NCBI GenBank assembly: GCA_944390355.1 | Contig: CALXPT010000012.1 | Coordinates: forward strand, 1 to 49,298 | DNA length: 49,298 bases | Direction: 5' to 3' | From: an uncultured Alphaproteobacteria bacterium | Lineage (GTDB): Bacteria; Pseudomonadota; Alphaproteobacteria; RF32; CAG-239 | In this document: positions 10,393 through 18,756 of the stretch, one piece after another | How positions within the stretch are numbered: the first letter of the stretch is position 1 | Layout: each line of letters starts with the position of its first letter | Made by a program: the position numbers and the translations under genes | Notes under the pieces: model-generated | Told to the model about the DNA's origin: nothing | Databases searched by the model: none | What the model saw: only the letters and a program-made list of their open reading frames with translations

Positions 10393-10836
10393 ATGAAAAT
10401 TTCAGATATAATGAACGAAAGCTGCGTTTTTCTGGACATCAAATCAGGCAGTAAACGTGGTCTACTTCAAGAATTGTCAGACAAAGCCTCAAAAATAACC
10501 GGCATAGACAGCCGTACGATTTTTGACGCTCTCTTAGAACGCGAAAGCTTAGGCACAACCGGATTTGGCGGCAACACGGCTCTTCCGCACGCCCGTCTTG
10601 AGAACTTAGACAAACCCTGCGGAATTTTTGCCCGCTTAAACACGCCGATTAACTATGAAGCCATAGATAATCGCCCGATTGATTTAGCTTTTTTACTACT
10701 TTCGCCCGATTCGAGCGGAGCCGACCATCTGACGGCACTCGCCCAAATCTCGCGTATTCTTAAAGATGGCAACTTGTGCGATAAACTTCGCCAAGCCCAA
10801 AGCAAGGAAGAAATCTACGCCTTGTTGAGCAACTGA
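10393..10836 (+). CDS. ptsN: PTS IIA-like nitrogen regulatory protein (EIIA-Ntr)
   Basis: This is the terminal phospho-acceptor of the nitrogen phosphotransferase system, a regulatory rather than sugar-transporting branch. The 147-residue protein matches the EIIA-Ntr length. The phosphorylated histidine lies in TALPHARLE (H66), preceded by GFGGNTALPHA. It follows hpf by 22 bases with AAGGAAC before the ATG, and is last in the lpt-rpoN-hpf-ptsN run, closed by a strong hairpin terminator. Confidence 0.95.
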   Translation: MKISDIMNESCVFLDIKSGSKRGLLQELSDKASKITGIDSRTIFDALLERESLGTTGFGGNTALPHARLENLDKPCGIFARLNTPINYEAIDNRPIDLAFLLLSPDSSGADHLTALAQISRILKDGNLCDKLRQAQSKEEIYALLSN

Positions 10837-10853
10837 CAAGATATAAAAAAAAA

Positions 10854-10891
10854 TCAAATCCCTCTGAACAAAAATTTAGAGGGATTTTTTT
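10854..10891 (+). terminator. Terminator after ptsN
   Basis: ATCCCTCT and AGAGGGAT form a perfect eight-base-pair stem with a twelve-base loop, followed by a run of T. It separates the lpt-rpoN-ptsN unit from the dcw cluster. Confidence 0.85.
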
Positions 10892-10973
10892 ATGTGGATT
10901 TTAATCTTTGCTTTAGATATTTCTGCTACGCTGAAACGCATAATAAAAATTCTATTTTTTTAAGGAACAAAAT

Positions 10974-12035
10974 ATGCTTACTTCATTGTTTGGTTCCGCC
11001 GAAACGGCTGAGACAATATACATTCGCGGCCTCATGGCCTTTTTCACCGCCTTAATCATTGGCCTAGCGAGTGGTTCGAAATTCATCACACTAATGAAAC
11101 AACATCAGGGCAAAGGCCAACCGATAAGAGAAGACGGCCCCAAATCGCATCTTGAAACAAAAAAAGGCACCCCGACCATGGGTGGAATTCTCATAATAGC
11201 CTCATCACTAATCGCAACATTGCTATGGGCAAATTTAAGCAATCCGTTCATCTGGAGTCTGCTGATAATATACCTGATATATGCCGGAATTGGCTTTGCG
11301 GATGATTATGTAAAAGTCAGTAAAAACAGTTCAAACGCCATCACCGGCCCTCACAGATTAATGATGGAGTTTGCCGCCAGCCTGGTAAGCATAGCCATCA
11401 TAAGCTACTTTACGGCAGAAGAACAGAGATTTGCCTTAACGATTCCCTATTTCAAAGATTGGATAATAAATTTAAGCTGGTTTTATGTACCGTTTGCAAT
11501 GTTTGTTATTGTCGGCACGGCCAATTCAGTCAACTTAAGCGACGGCTTGGATGGTTTGGCCGGAGGTTTGTGCACGATAGCTTTTGCGGCATTTGGCATA
11601 ATTGTTTATATTGCAGGCACCGCCGTCTCTTCAGAATTCAATATCGCCCCCCTCACTGACATAGGAGAAATCACAGTATTAATTTCCGCAGTCATCGGCG
11701 GTTGCATAGCCTTTCTGTGGTTCAATGCCGCACCTGCCAAAATTTTCATGGGCGACACCGGTTCATTGGCACTCGGAGGCTTGTTGGGCACCATTGCCGT
11801 CGCCGCAAAACAAGAAATACTCTTGGCAATAATCGGAGCAATATTTGTAATAGAAGCCTTATCGGACATCATACAAGTTTTTTGGTACAAAAGAACCAAA
11901 CGTCGCGTTTTTTTAATGGCACCGATTCACCACCACTTTGAACAACTAGGCTGGAAAGAGACCACGGTTGTAACCAGATTCTGGATTATAGGTTTAATCT
12001 GTGCAATTCTCGGATTGCTAAGCTTAACCCTCTAG
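10974..12035 (+). CDS. mraY: Phospho-MurNAc-pentapeptide transferase MraY
   Basis: MraY transfers phospho-MurNAc-pentapeptide from UDP to undecaprenyl phosphate, making lipid I in the inner membrane. The 353-residue polytopic protein carries the catalytic aspartates in GFADDYVKV (D110, D111), the NLSDGLDGLAGG motif (~187-198), the conserved FMGDTGS and the APIHHHFE segment. AAGGAAC lies before the start. It is the first gene of the local dcw cluster; murE, murF and murD, which usually surround it, are absent here. ftsW starts 12 bases later. Confidence 0.97.
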   Translation: MLTSLFGSAETAETIYIRGLMAFFTALIIGLASGSKFITLMKQHQGKGQPIREDGPKSHLETKKGTPTMGGILIIASSLIATLLWANLSNPFIWSLLIIYLIYAGIGFADDYVKVSKNSSNAITGPHRLMMEFAASLVSIAIISYFTAEEQRFALTIPYFKDWIINLSWFYVPFAMFVIVGTANSVNLSDGLDGLAGGLCTIAFAAFGIIVYIAGTAVSSEFNIAPLTDIGEITVLISAVIGGCIAFLWFNAAPAKIFMGDTGSLALGGLLGTIAVAAKQEILLAIIGAIFVIEALSDIIQVFWYKRTKRRVFLMAPIHHHFEQLGWKETTVVTRFWIIGLICAILGLLSLTL

Positions 12036-12047
12036 GGAGTTCTACCG

Positions 12048-13181
12048 TTGATAAGCATCAGAAGAAACAGCCGCAACATTATCAGCAAATGGCTCTGGAC
12101 GGTAGATAAACCGCTGTTAGCCATGGTAACCGTATTAATAATTTTTGGCGTATTTTTAAACTTTTCAGCCAGCCCCTCTGTTGCCAATCGCATAGGTGCG
12201 GACACATTTCACTTTGTCAAACGCCAGCTGTTTTTCCTACCCATCGCCTATGGAGTAATGTTATTTTTATCGATGCAAAACCTAAAGACGATTCGTCGAA
12301 TATCGATTATCGGCTATGTTGTAGTTATCTGCTTAATGTTAATGACGCTTTTCTGGGGAGAATCAACCAAAGGAGCCTCTCGTTGGATAAGAATATTAGG
12401 CTTTTCTTTGCAACCTTCGGAATTTGTAAAACCGGTATTTGCGGTTGTCGCTGCATGGCTTTTTGAAGGGCAAAAAAAGCATCAAGACTTCCCCGGAGAC
12501 ATCTTATCATTCGGACTTTATTGCTTAACCATAGGCCTGCTTGCACTTCAGCCGGACGTCGGAATGTCGATTGTTGTAACGGCGATTTGGGGTTTTCAGC
12601 TATTTTTAAGCGGCCTGTCCATGACCTTAGTCGGCATATTTGCCTTAGGGGGTATTGGACTGTTAGTTTTGGCCTATTTCAGTTTCAGCCACGTACACAC
12701 ACGCGTTGACCAATTTTTAGCTTCCGGTGGAGAACTGAGCTATCAAGTAAGAAAATCATTGGAAGCATTTGCCAACGGAAGGATTTTCGGGCGTGGCCCC
12801 GGAGAAGGCATTGTCAAAAACAACATCCCCGACGCCCATACGGACTTTATCTTTGCCGTAGCCGGCGAAGAATTCGGACTGTTTTTATGTATTATAATAG
12901 TCGGACTTTATGCGGCCATAGTCATACGCGCGATGATGATATCCATGAGAGACAGCTCCATGTTTATTATCTTGTCAGCGGCAGGTCTATCAGCCTCATT
13001 TGGTCTGCAAGCAATAATCAACATGGCCTCAACACTACACCTCATGCCCACCAAGGGCATGACCTTGCCGTTTATATCCTACGGAGGCTCGTCATTATTG
13101 GCAACAGCCTTAGGAATGGGAATGCTTTTAGCCATAACCAGAAAAAATGTTAACGCGGAGGATAAAGATGAACTCGAATAA
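12048..13181 (+). CDS. ftsW: Peptidoglycan glycosyltransferase FtsW (SEDS family)
   Basis: FtsW polymerises lipid II at the division septum together with its partner class B penicillin-binding protein. The 377-residue protein has about ten hydrophobic helices and SEDS signatures: LGFSLQPSEFVKPVFAVVAA, AVAGEEFGLF, and TLPFISYGGSSLLATALGMG near the C terminus. The start is TTG at 12048, preceded by TAGGGAG at good spacing; TTG starts are weak and may limit expression relative to mraY. The murG start lies inside the last 14 bases. The adjacent murG supports FtsW over RodA. Confidence 0.94.
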   Translation: MISIRRNSRNIISKWLWTVDKPLLAMVTVLIIFGVFLNFSASPSVANRIGADTFHFVKRQLFFLPIAYGVMLFLSMQNLKTIRRISIIGYVVVICLMLMTLFWGESTKGASRWIRILGFSLQPSEFVKPVFAVVAAWLFEGQKKHQDFPGDILSFGLYCLTIGLLALQPDVGMSIVVTAIWGFQLFLSGLSMTLVGIFALGGIGLLVLAYFSFSHVHTRVDQFLASGGELSYQVRKSLEAFANGRIFGRGPGEGIVKNNIPDAHTDFIFAVAGEEFGLFLCIIIVGLYAAIVIRAMMISMRDSSMFIILSAAGLSASFGLQAIINMASTLHLMPTKGMTLPFISYGGSSLLATALGMGMLLAITRKNVNAEDKDELE

Positions 13182-14325
13182 TAACAATGACAATAAGAAC
13201 ACCACCACGGAAAAACCATTGATTATATTAACCGCTGGTGGCACGGGCGGACACGTTTATCCGGCCGAAGCCCTAGCCCAAGAACTCAAAGCAAGAGGAT
13301 ACCGCTTAGCACTGGTAACCGACAAGAGAGGCAAAAACAACTACCACGGAGCCTTGGGAGAAATGCCGAACTTTTCGGTACTATCAGGAGCCCTAGTCGG
13401 CAAAGATATCTTATTTAAGCTGCAAAGTGCCTGCAAATTAGCGTTAGGAATTTTGCAATCAATGTATATTATATGGAAAGAGAAACCGGCTTGCGTCATA
13501 GGTTTCGGAGGATACGCATCGTTCCCGTGCGCCTTTGCCGCCGCCTTGATGGGCAAAGAGCTTATCATCCATGAACAAAATTCGGTAATGAGCCGTACCA
13601 ATCGGTTTTTAAGCAAATATGCAAGTATGATAGCCGAGAGTTTTTCTCAAACCAAATACGCCCCGAGTAATATCAAAACGGTGTTAACCGGCATGCCTGT
13701 GAGAGAGAACATTCTCAAACTTCACGAAAATGACTACCGCCGCTTACCGCAAGACAAATTCCAACTGTTGATTTTAGGGGGGTCACAGGGAGCCAAAATT
13801 TTTTCCTCGGTTTTGCCCAATGCGATAGCCCATTTAGATAAAGAAAAACAACAAAAATTAAAAATCTATCAGCAGTGCCGTGCAGATGATATCGAAGATT
13901 TGAATGCCGCATACAAAGGATGTGAACTAGACATCACCATATCGCCGTTTTTTGCCGATATGGCACAAATCTACGCCGGCACTCACTTGATAATATCGCG
14001 AGCCGGAGCATCATCCGTCAGTGAAATTGAAGCCGCAGGCATACCCGCAATTTTAGTACCGTTGCCCACAGCCGCCGACGATCATCAAACCGGCAATGCC
14101 ATTGATTTGGCAAAAGAGAATGGCTGTATTCTGGTAAAACAAGAACATTTCACGGCCATGGACATGAGCAAACTCATATCAGAATTAATGGATGATGGAG
14201 AAAGACGCACCGCCTTATCGGAAAACGCCAAAAAAGCCGCCAAGACAGATGCGGCCATACGCTTTGCCGATGCGATAGAAGAGCTCATCAAACAACCCAA
14301 AGAACAAGCAGGTTCCAATGTTTAA
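13168..14325 (+). CDS. murG: UDP-GlcNAc:lipid I N-acetylglucosaminyltransferase MurG
   Basis: MurG adds GlcNAc to lipid I to form lipid II at the cytoplasmic face of the membrane. The 385-residue product has the N-terminal glycine loop GGTGGHVYPAEALA, the acceptor-side IIHEQNSVMSRTNR, and in the donor domain LLILGGSQGAKIFSS and SRAGASSVSEIEAAG with the later HQTGNA. I start at the ATG at 13168 because GGAGGATAAAG immediately precedes it; an ATG 21 bases upstream has no such site. The asparagine-rich N terminus (MNSNNNNDNKN) is an extension before the fold. It overlaps ftsW by 14 bases and murB by 8. Confidence 0.96.
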   Translation: MNSNNNNDNKNTTTEKPLIILTAGGTGGHVYPAEALAQELKARGYRLALVTDKRGKNNYHGALGEMPNFSVLSGALVGKDILFKLQSACKLALGILQSMYIIWKEKPACVIGFGGYASFPCAFAAALMGKELIIHEQNSVMSRTNRFLSKYASMIAESFSQTKYAPSNIKTVLTGMPVRENILKLHENDYRRLPQDKFQLLILGGSQGAKIFSSVLPNAIAHLDKEKQQKLKIYQQCRADDIEDLNAAYKGCELDITISPFFADMAQIYAGTHLIISRAGASSVSEIEAAGIPAILVPLPTAADDHQTGNAIDLAKENGCILVKQEHFTAMDMSKLISELMDDGERRTALSENAKKAAKTDAAIRFADAIEELIKQPKEQAGSNV

Positions 14326-15244
14326 TTTTTTCAAAGAGCAAGATTCAATAATTAATTTATTGCCTCGAGTACACGGCCGATATATAGAGAACGAACCGCT
14401 GAAAAGACATACATGGTTTGGTGTCGGCGGGCCGGCGGAAGTAATGTACATACCATCAGATGAAAAAGACTTGTGCCTGTTCATGGAACTAAAACCCGAA
14501 AACATCCCCCTATTTGTCATCGGCGGAGGTTCAAATTTGCTGGTAAGAGACGGGGGCATAAGAGGCGTAACCATCAAGCTGGATTCGCCGGCATTCAAGA
14601 GCTGGAAAATAAACCAAGACACCATAACCTGCGGGGCAGGTATGCATAACGTAGACCTAGGCAAAATTCTCATCAAAAACTCGCTGAGCGGACTAGAGTT
14701 TTTAAGCACGATACCCGGTTGCATCGGCGGATCGGTAAGAACCAACGCCGGTTGTTACGGAAAAGAAATTAAAGACGTAATGATATCGGCCACGGTAGTT
14801 AACGGCGCGGGAGAATTAAAGGAAGTACCGGCAGAAGATTTTCAACTTTCATACCGAAACAGCCTGTTTCCGGAAGATTGGATAATCACGGCCATCACCT
14901 TCAAAACCCAAAAAGACAATCCGGAAAACATCTTAGCCAAGCTAAATGAAATAAAGAACAAACGGCTGAAATCACAACCGCACAATGTTAAGACAGCCGG
15001 TTCGACCTTCAAAAATCCGGAAGGACTAAGAGCATGGGAATTAATCAAAAAGTCTGGCTGTGATAACTTAAGCATAGGCGGAGCAAAAGTCTCAGAAAAG
15101 CATTGCAATTTTCTGGTAAACGGCAACAACGCAACCGCCCGAGATATTGAAGACTTGGGAGACGAAATCATAAAGCGCGTCCGTTCAAACACCGGCATCA
15201 CGCTGGAATGGGAAGTCAAAAAAGTAGGAATAAACAAAGAATAA
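14318..15244 (+). CDS. murB: UDP-N-acetylenolpyruvoylglucosamine reductase MurB
   Basis: MurB is the FAD- and NADPH-dependent enzyme that reduces enolpyruvyl-UDP-GlcNAc to UDP-MurNAc. The 308-residue protein shows the FAD-binding VIGGGSNLLVRDGGIRG, IPGCIGGSVRTNAGCYGKEI, the YRNSLF segment with the catalytic serine region, and the C-terminal GSTFKNPEGLRAWELI and AKVSEKHCNFLVN. The lengths fit the shorter type IIa MurB. In most alphaproteobacteria murC sits between murG and murB, but here murB directly overlaps murG by 8 bases. Its stop shares bases with the ftsQ start (TAATG). Confidence 0.96.
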   Translation: MFNFFKEQDSIINLLPRVHGRYIENEPLKRHTWFGVGGPAEVMYIPSDEKDLCLFMELKPENIPLFVIGGGSNLLVRDGGIRGVTIKLDSPAFKSWKINQDTITCGAGMHNVDLGKILIKNSLSGLEFLSTIPGCIGGSVRTNAGCYGKEIKDVMISATVVNGAGELKEVPAEDFQLSYRNSLFPEDWIITAITFKTQKDNPENILAKLNEIKNKRLKSQPHNVKTAGSTFKNPEGLRAWELIKKSGCDNLSIGGAKVSEKHCNFLVNGNNATARDIEDLGDEIIKRVRSNTGITLEWEVKKVGINKE

Positions 15245-16236
15245 TGTCTGAGCAAGAGCAAACACTATTAAGCCTTCTGGAAGCTCCCGAGAAAAAAGCC
15301 CCTGCGGCCAAAAAAAAGGCACAACCGCAGTCTCAGGAATCTCCTGCATTGCCTAAAGACGAAAAAACGCCTCCCCAAACGGAAGAAAAAACGGCAAAAA
15401 CGGAAGAAATATCAATTCCGACATCCGTAAGTCTGCCGCAAGTTTGGCCCTATCGCTTATTAGGCAATGCCGCAATTTTAGGAATAATATTCTTTTTGGC
15501 CTCACTCACCATCACATTTAAGAATGACCTCATCAACAAACGTCTGGTCGACTTGCAAAACGCCTTTTACGACTTGACGACGAATATGGGTTTTACGATA
15601 GAAGACATTATAATTCGCGGCCACAACCATACCACGAAGCAAGAGATTGCCGACACCTTACAGCTAACTCGCAGAGACAACATCTTAAGACAAGACCTCG
15701 AGGAGATTCGTTATAAGATTAGCCAGTTGCCTTGGGTCAAAGACGTAGCCGTACGCCGTACTTATTTTCCGAACACAATTCAAATTAATATAGAAGAACA
15801 TCGCGTAAAATGTCTCTGGCAGTTTAATGAAAAATTTCATCCGATAGACGAGAACGGTGAAGTAATAGAAGCGGCATACACACCCAACAAACCCTTATTA
15901 TTAATCGTCGGCGCGGGCGCACCGGAAAACATCAACGCCCTGCTGGAAATAATCGAAAGCGATTCCAAGATTTTCAAACGAGTAAAAGCCGCCAACTACA
16001 TATCAGAACGACGCTGGGACATCATATTAGATGACATCAACCACGGCATCACCATCCAACTTCCGGAAAAGAACGTCAAAGCCGCATGGGAAAAATTAGA
16101 AAAATTAAACGAGAGCAAAAACATTCTTAAACGTAAATTAACCAAAATAGATTTAAGATTATCGGGAAAGATAACCGTTAAACTGGAAAAAACCGAACGC
16201 CCCAAACGCTTAAAGAGCAAAGAAAGGAAGATTTAA
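15244..16236 (+). CDS. ftsQ: Cell division protein FtsQ
   Basis: FtsQ is a bitopic inner-membrane divisome protein linking FtsB/FtsL to the periplasmic machinery. The 330-residue product starts at the ATG overlapping the murB stop. It has a long Lys/Ala/Glu/Pro-rich cytoplasmic tail (about residues 1-65), one transmembrane helix near residues 75-98 (LLGNAAILGIIFFLASLTIT), then a POTRA domain beginning FTIEDIIIRGHNHTTKQEI and the beta domain with LPWVKDVAVRR. ddl, which usually precedes ftsQ, is absent. A purine-rich AAAGGAAG at the 3' end serves the ftsA start. Confidence 0.9.
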   Translation: MSEQEQTLLSLLEAPEKKAPAAKKKAQPQSQESPALPKDEKTPPQTEEKTAKTEEISIPTSVSLPQVWPYRLLGNAAILGIIFFLASLTITFKNDLINKRLVDLQNAFYDLTTNMGFTIEDIIIRGHNHTTKQEIADTLQLTRRDNILRQDLEEIRYKISQLPWVKDVAVRRTYFPNTIQINIEEHRVKCLWQFNEKFHPIDENGEVIEAAYTPNKPLLLIVGAGAPENINALLEIIESDSKIFKRVKAANYISERRWDIILDDINHGITIQLPEKNVKAAWEKLEKLNESKNILKRKLTKIDLRLSGKITVKLEKTERPKRLKSKERKI

Positions 16237-16238
16237 CC

Positions 16239-17492
16239 GTGCCACATACATTTAATCGACTAACCACTTTTGCCGCACTGGATATCGGCTCCTCCAAAGT
16301 GTGCTGCATTATAGCCAAAATCAGTCGAGACAAGCGCATCAAAATTGTCGGTTATGGATACAATGCCTCCAAAGGAATAAAGAACGGGGTAATCACGGAC
16401 TTAAATCAAGCCACCCTAGCGGTCTGCAACGCGGTAGAAACGGCGGAACAAATGGCCAACGAGCGGATAGACCGAGTAATAGTTAACGTATCGGGAGACA
16501 AGATAAAAAGCGTAATTAAAACAGCGGCAATTTCCATAAACAAAAATCGCCCGATAAGTGAAAATGATATAAACAAAGTAATCGAAAAAGGCATTCACAA
16601 AATCAATGTTGAAGGCAACGAGCTCATACATTGCCTGCCGATGAGCTATCGCTGCGACAACGGAGAAGAAATCAAGGACCCGCGCAATATTTATGGTTCG
16701 GAACTTTCGGTAGACATTTTGTTAGGGCTCATCCCCGACATTGTTTTCCGCAACGAACACACCATCATAGCCAACGCGCACTTAGAGATAGCGGAAAAGG
16801 CATTCTCGGCCTACGCATCAGGTTTAGCCTGCTTGGTAGAAGATGAAATGGAAATCGGAGCCACGGTTGTAGACATTGGCGGCGGCACAACGAGCATCTG
16901 CTCCTTCAAACACGGACATCCGACTTACTTTGCATCTCTTCCGGTCGGTGGCAACAACATCACCAACGACATAGCATGGGGGCTCACCACCTCAACGGCG
17001 CACGCAGAAAGATTAAAAACCCTGCACGGCTGCGCGTTTATGACCACAAAAGACAAAGAAGAGTTAATTAACGTCTATCCTGTAGGTGAAGAAGATGACA
17101 GCTTAATCAAACAAGTTCCGAAAGCGGAGTTAATAAGTATCATCACGCCGCGTATAGAAGAAACCTTTGAGCTTGTCAATCACAAACTAGATGAACAGGG
17201 ATTAAGAGGAATATCAAGCCACCGCATTGTTTTAACCGGCGGCACGAGTAGTTTATCAGGCATACAAAATGTTGCCTCCATGGTTTTAGACAAGCAGGTA
17301 CGCTTAGGCAAACCGCGCAATATAATATCCCTACCGGATAGTTTATATGATCCGGCCTTTTCGACGGCGGTAGGCCTATTGCTTTTTGCGATAAACTACA
17401 CGGAAAAGAAACCGACCAAAGTCGTAAACAAACCCTCATCGGGCGGCACGAATTTCAGCAAGATTTTCGGCTGGATGAAACAGAATTTTTAA
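16239..17492 (+). CDS. ftsA: Cell division protein FtsA
   Basis: FtsA is the actin-like ATPase that tethers FtsZ to the membrane. The 417-residue protein has the phosphate-1 motif ALDIGSSKVCC (~13-23), a second phosphate motif VVDIGGGTTSIC, the adenosine motif VLTGGTSSLSG and a C-terminal amphipathic helix (SKIFGWMKQNF) that serves as the membrane-targeting sequence. The start is GTG at 16239 with AAAGGAAG upstream, three bases after the ftsQ stop. In nearly all proteobacteria ftsZ follows directly; here two genes on the opposite strand intervene. Confidence 0.96.
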   Translation: MPHTFNRLTTFAALDIGSSKVCCIIAKISRDKRIKIVGYGYNASKGIKNGVITDLNQATLAVCNAVETAEQMANERIDRVIVNVSGDKIKSVIKTAAISINKNRPISENDINKVIEKGIHKINVEGNELIHCLPMSYRCDNGEEIKDPRNIYGSELSVDILLGLIPDIVFRNEHTIIANAHLEIAEKAFSAYASGLACLVEDEMEIGATVVDIGGGTTSICSFKHGHPTYFASLPVGGNNITNDIAWGLTTSTAHAERLKTLHGCAFMTTKDKEELINVYPVGEEDDSLIKQVPKAELISIITPRIEETFELVNHKLDEQGLRGISSHRIVLTGGTSSLSGIQNVASMVLDKQVRLGKPRNIISLPDSLYDPAFSTAVGLLLFAINYTEKKPTKVVNKPSSGGTNFSKIFGWMKQNF

Positions 17493-17495
17493 AGA

Positions 17496-17530
17496 AGAAA
17501 AAAGCCTTGAGCAAAAAACTCAAGGCTTAA
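17496..17530 (-). terminator. Terminator between ftsA and the opposing accessory genes
   Basis: AAGCCTTGAG and CTCAAGGCTT form a perfect ten-base-pair stem with a seven-base loop. The T-rich tail is on the minus strand (TTTTTTCTTC), so it mainly ends the genes coming from the right, just 5 bases past their last stop. It may also slow plus-strand transcription leaving ftsA. Confidence 0.8.
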
Positions 17531-17534
17531 ATTG

Positions 17535-18056
17535 TTAAATTTCTTCTTCAAGAAAAACCACCGGTCGCACAAAAGCAAGTTCAGTTCTGTCATAATAGTC
17601 GGATGCATTTTTGTGAAGCGCGATAATCCATGCCAATGAATTTTCTTGCTCACAATTATCAACCGCCCAATAACCGTCGTTTTCAACCGCTTTGAGGGGT
17701 TCTCCGCCAAATTTCACCAGCATGGCATTCAAGGTCTCAAACATAGCCGGAACAACTTTTTCCATACCCTCCTTGGGCAAACAACATTCTTTGTTGCCGA
17801 TTTTTTGAGTCTTGCAATAATCCCAAGCCTCACAGAAATTCATTTGAGAAGGCGCATCATGCAAAGCAAACACCACGTTTCCGAATTGAATTCCTACAAC
17901 TTGCCCCATATAAATATAGGGTTTAAGAGGATTCTCAACATTCCAATCCCAATTGAGCAACGGCTCGGCAAGACCTTTCAGCAATTTTCGATAAACCATA
18001 GCTGCAGCAACCGAAACACCGATTCCGACAGCAACACCGGATAAAAATTTTTTCAT
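17535..18056 (-). CDS. DUF1566-like (Lcl C-terminal-like) protein with N-terminal membrane anchor
   Basis: The 173-residue product has an N-terminal hydrophobic segment (MKKFLSGVAVGIGVSVAAAM), then a domain beginning GIQFGNVVFALHDAP. The layout fits the DUF1566/Lcl-type fold: an AWDYC helix (~93-97), a CCLP turn in place of the usual WRLP, an NxxL helix, GYWAVDN in place of YWSST, then W, and a final FVRPVVFL strand. The assignment is by pattern only. The next gene is a paralogue sharing FGNVVFALHDAP. The ATG at 18056 was chosen over an in-frame TTG. It lies between ftsA and ftsZ on the opposite strand, so it is an accessory insertion. Confidence 0.6.
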   Translation of the reverse strand: MKKFLSGVAVGIGVSVAAAMVYRKLLKGLAEPLLNWDWNVENPLKPYIYMGQVVGIQFGNVVFALHDAPSQMNFCEAWDYCKTQKIGNKECCLPKEGMEKVVPAMFETLNAMLVKFGGEPLKAVENDGYWAVDNCEQENSLAWIIALHKNASDYYDRTELAFVRPVVFLEEEI

Positions 18057-18083
18057 AAGCAAAATAATTTAGAACAATAACAA

Positions 18084-18584
18084 TTAAACATTTTCCAACA
18101 TAAGCACCGGCCGCACGTTAGCCATAAACTTCTCATCATAAAAAATAATCGTACCGTTTTGCAACCGCATAAGACAGCGAGTATGATTCCAAAGATAATC
18201 TTTTTCATATCCAACGGGCATATCGACCCAATAAAAATATCCAAGCACAGTTTTTCCACCGCTTGCAAGCAATGCCTGATTAAGCAAATCAAAAAAGACC
18301 AAATACCTGTTCAAATGACTATCCCAAAGATTAATCTTACGGGTCAAGTCAAAAGACTTGAGCAAAGAACATTGTTTTCCGTCAATAAGACAAGAACGGC
18401 AGTAATCTACGGCTTGATTATAATTAAGCAATTTCGGAGCATCATGAAGGGCAAACACGACATTGCCGAATTGAACACCTTCAATCTTTTTGCTTGCCCC
18501 GACAAAGGGCTTAAAAAGTTCGGGCAAAACAATACGAGGTTTTTCATTGTTTTGAACTTCGAGAGATAATGTAAAATTTTCCAT
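18084..18584 (-). CDS. DUF1566-like protein, paralogue of the downstream gene
   Basis: The 166-residue protein has no signal or membrane segment. It shares a block with its neighbour: GVQFGNVVFALHDAP, an AVDYCRSC helix with paired cysteines, a leucine-rich NQALLASGG helix and a terminal NVRPVLMLENV strand. This ordering resembles DUF1566/Lcl C-terminal domains, with the WRLP and YWSS positions changed. It is 27 bases upstream of the paralogue and presumably cotranscribed. The start follows an AT-rich leader ending TTTTTTATTATG with no Shine-Dalgarno sequence. The function is unknown; members of this fold often occur on surface or ligand-binding proteins. Confidence 0.6.
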   Translation of the reverse strand: MENFTLSLEVQNNEKPRIVLPELFKPFVGASKKIEGVQFGNVVFALHDAPKLLNYNQAVDYCRSCLIDGKQCSLLKSFDLTRKINLWDSHLNRYLVFFDLLNQALLASGGKTVLGYFYWVDMPVGYEKDYLWNHTRCLMRLQNGTIIFYDEKFMANVRPVLMLENV

Positions 18585-18756
18585 AATAAAAAATATTTAA
18601 GAATAATAGATTAGACAAAAAAGGTATAATATAAAAAAAATCAAAAGTCAAACACAAAAAAATCGCAATATAAATTTTAACGCTAACCAATATTTAATGA
18701 ATTTTTGCCATACTGATTCCAACTTAGAAAAACATATTTTTGGAGAAGAAAAGATA

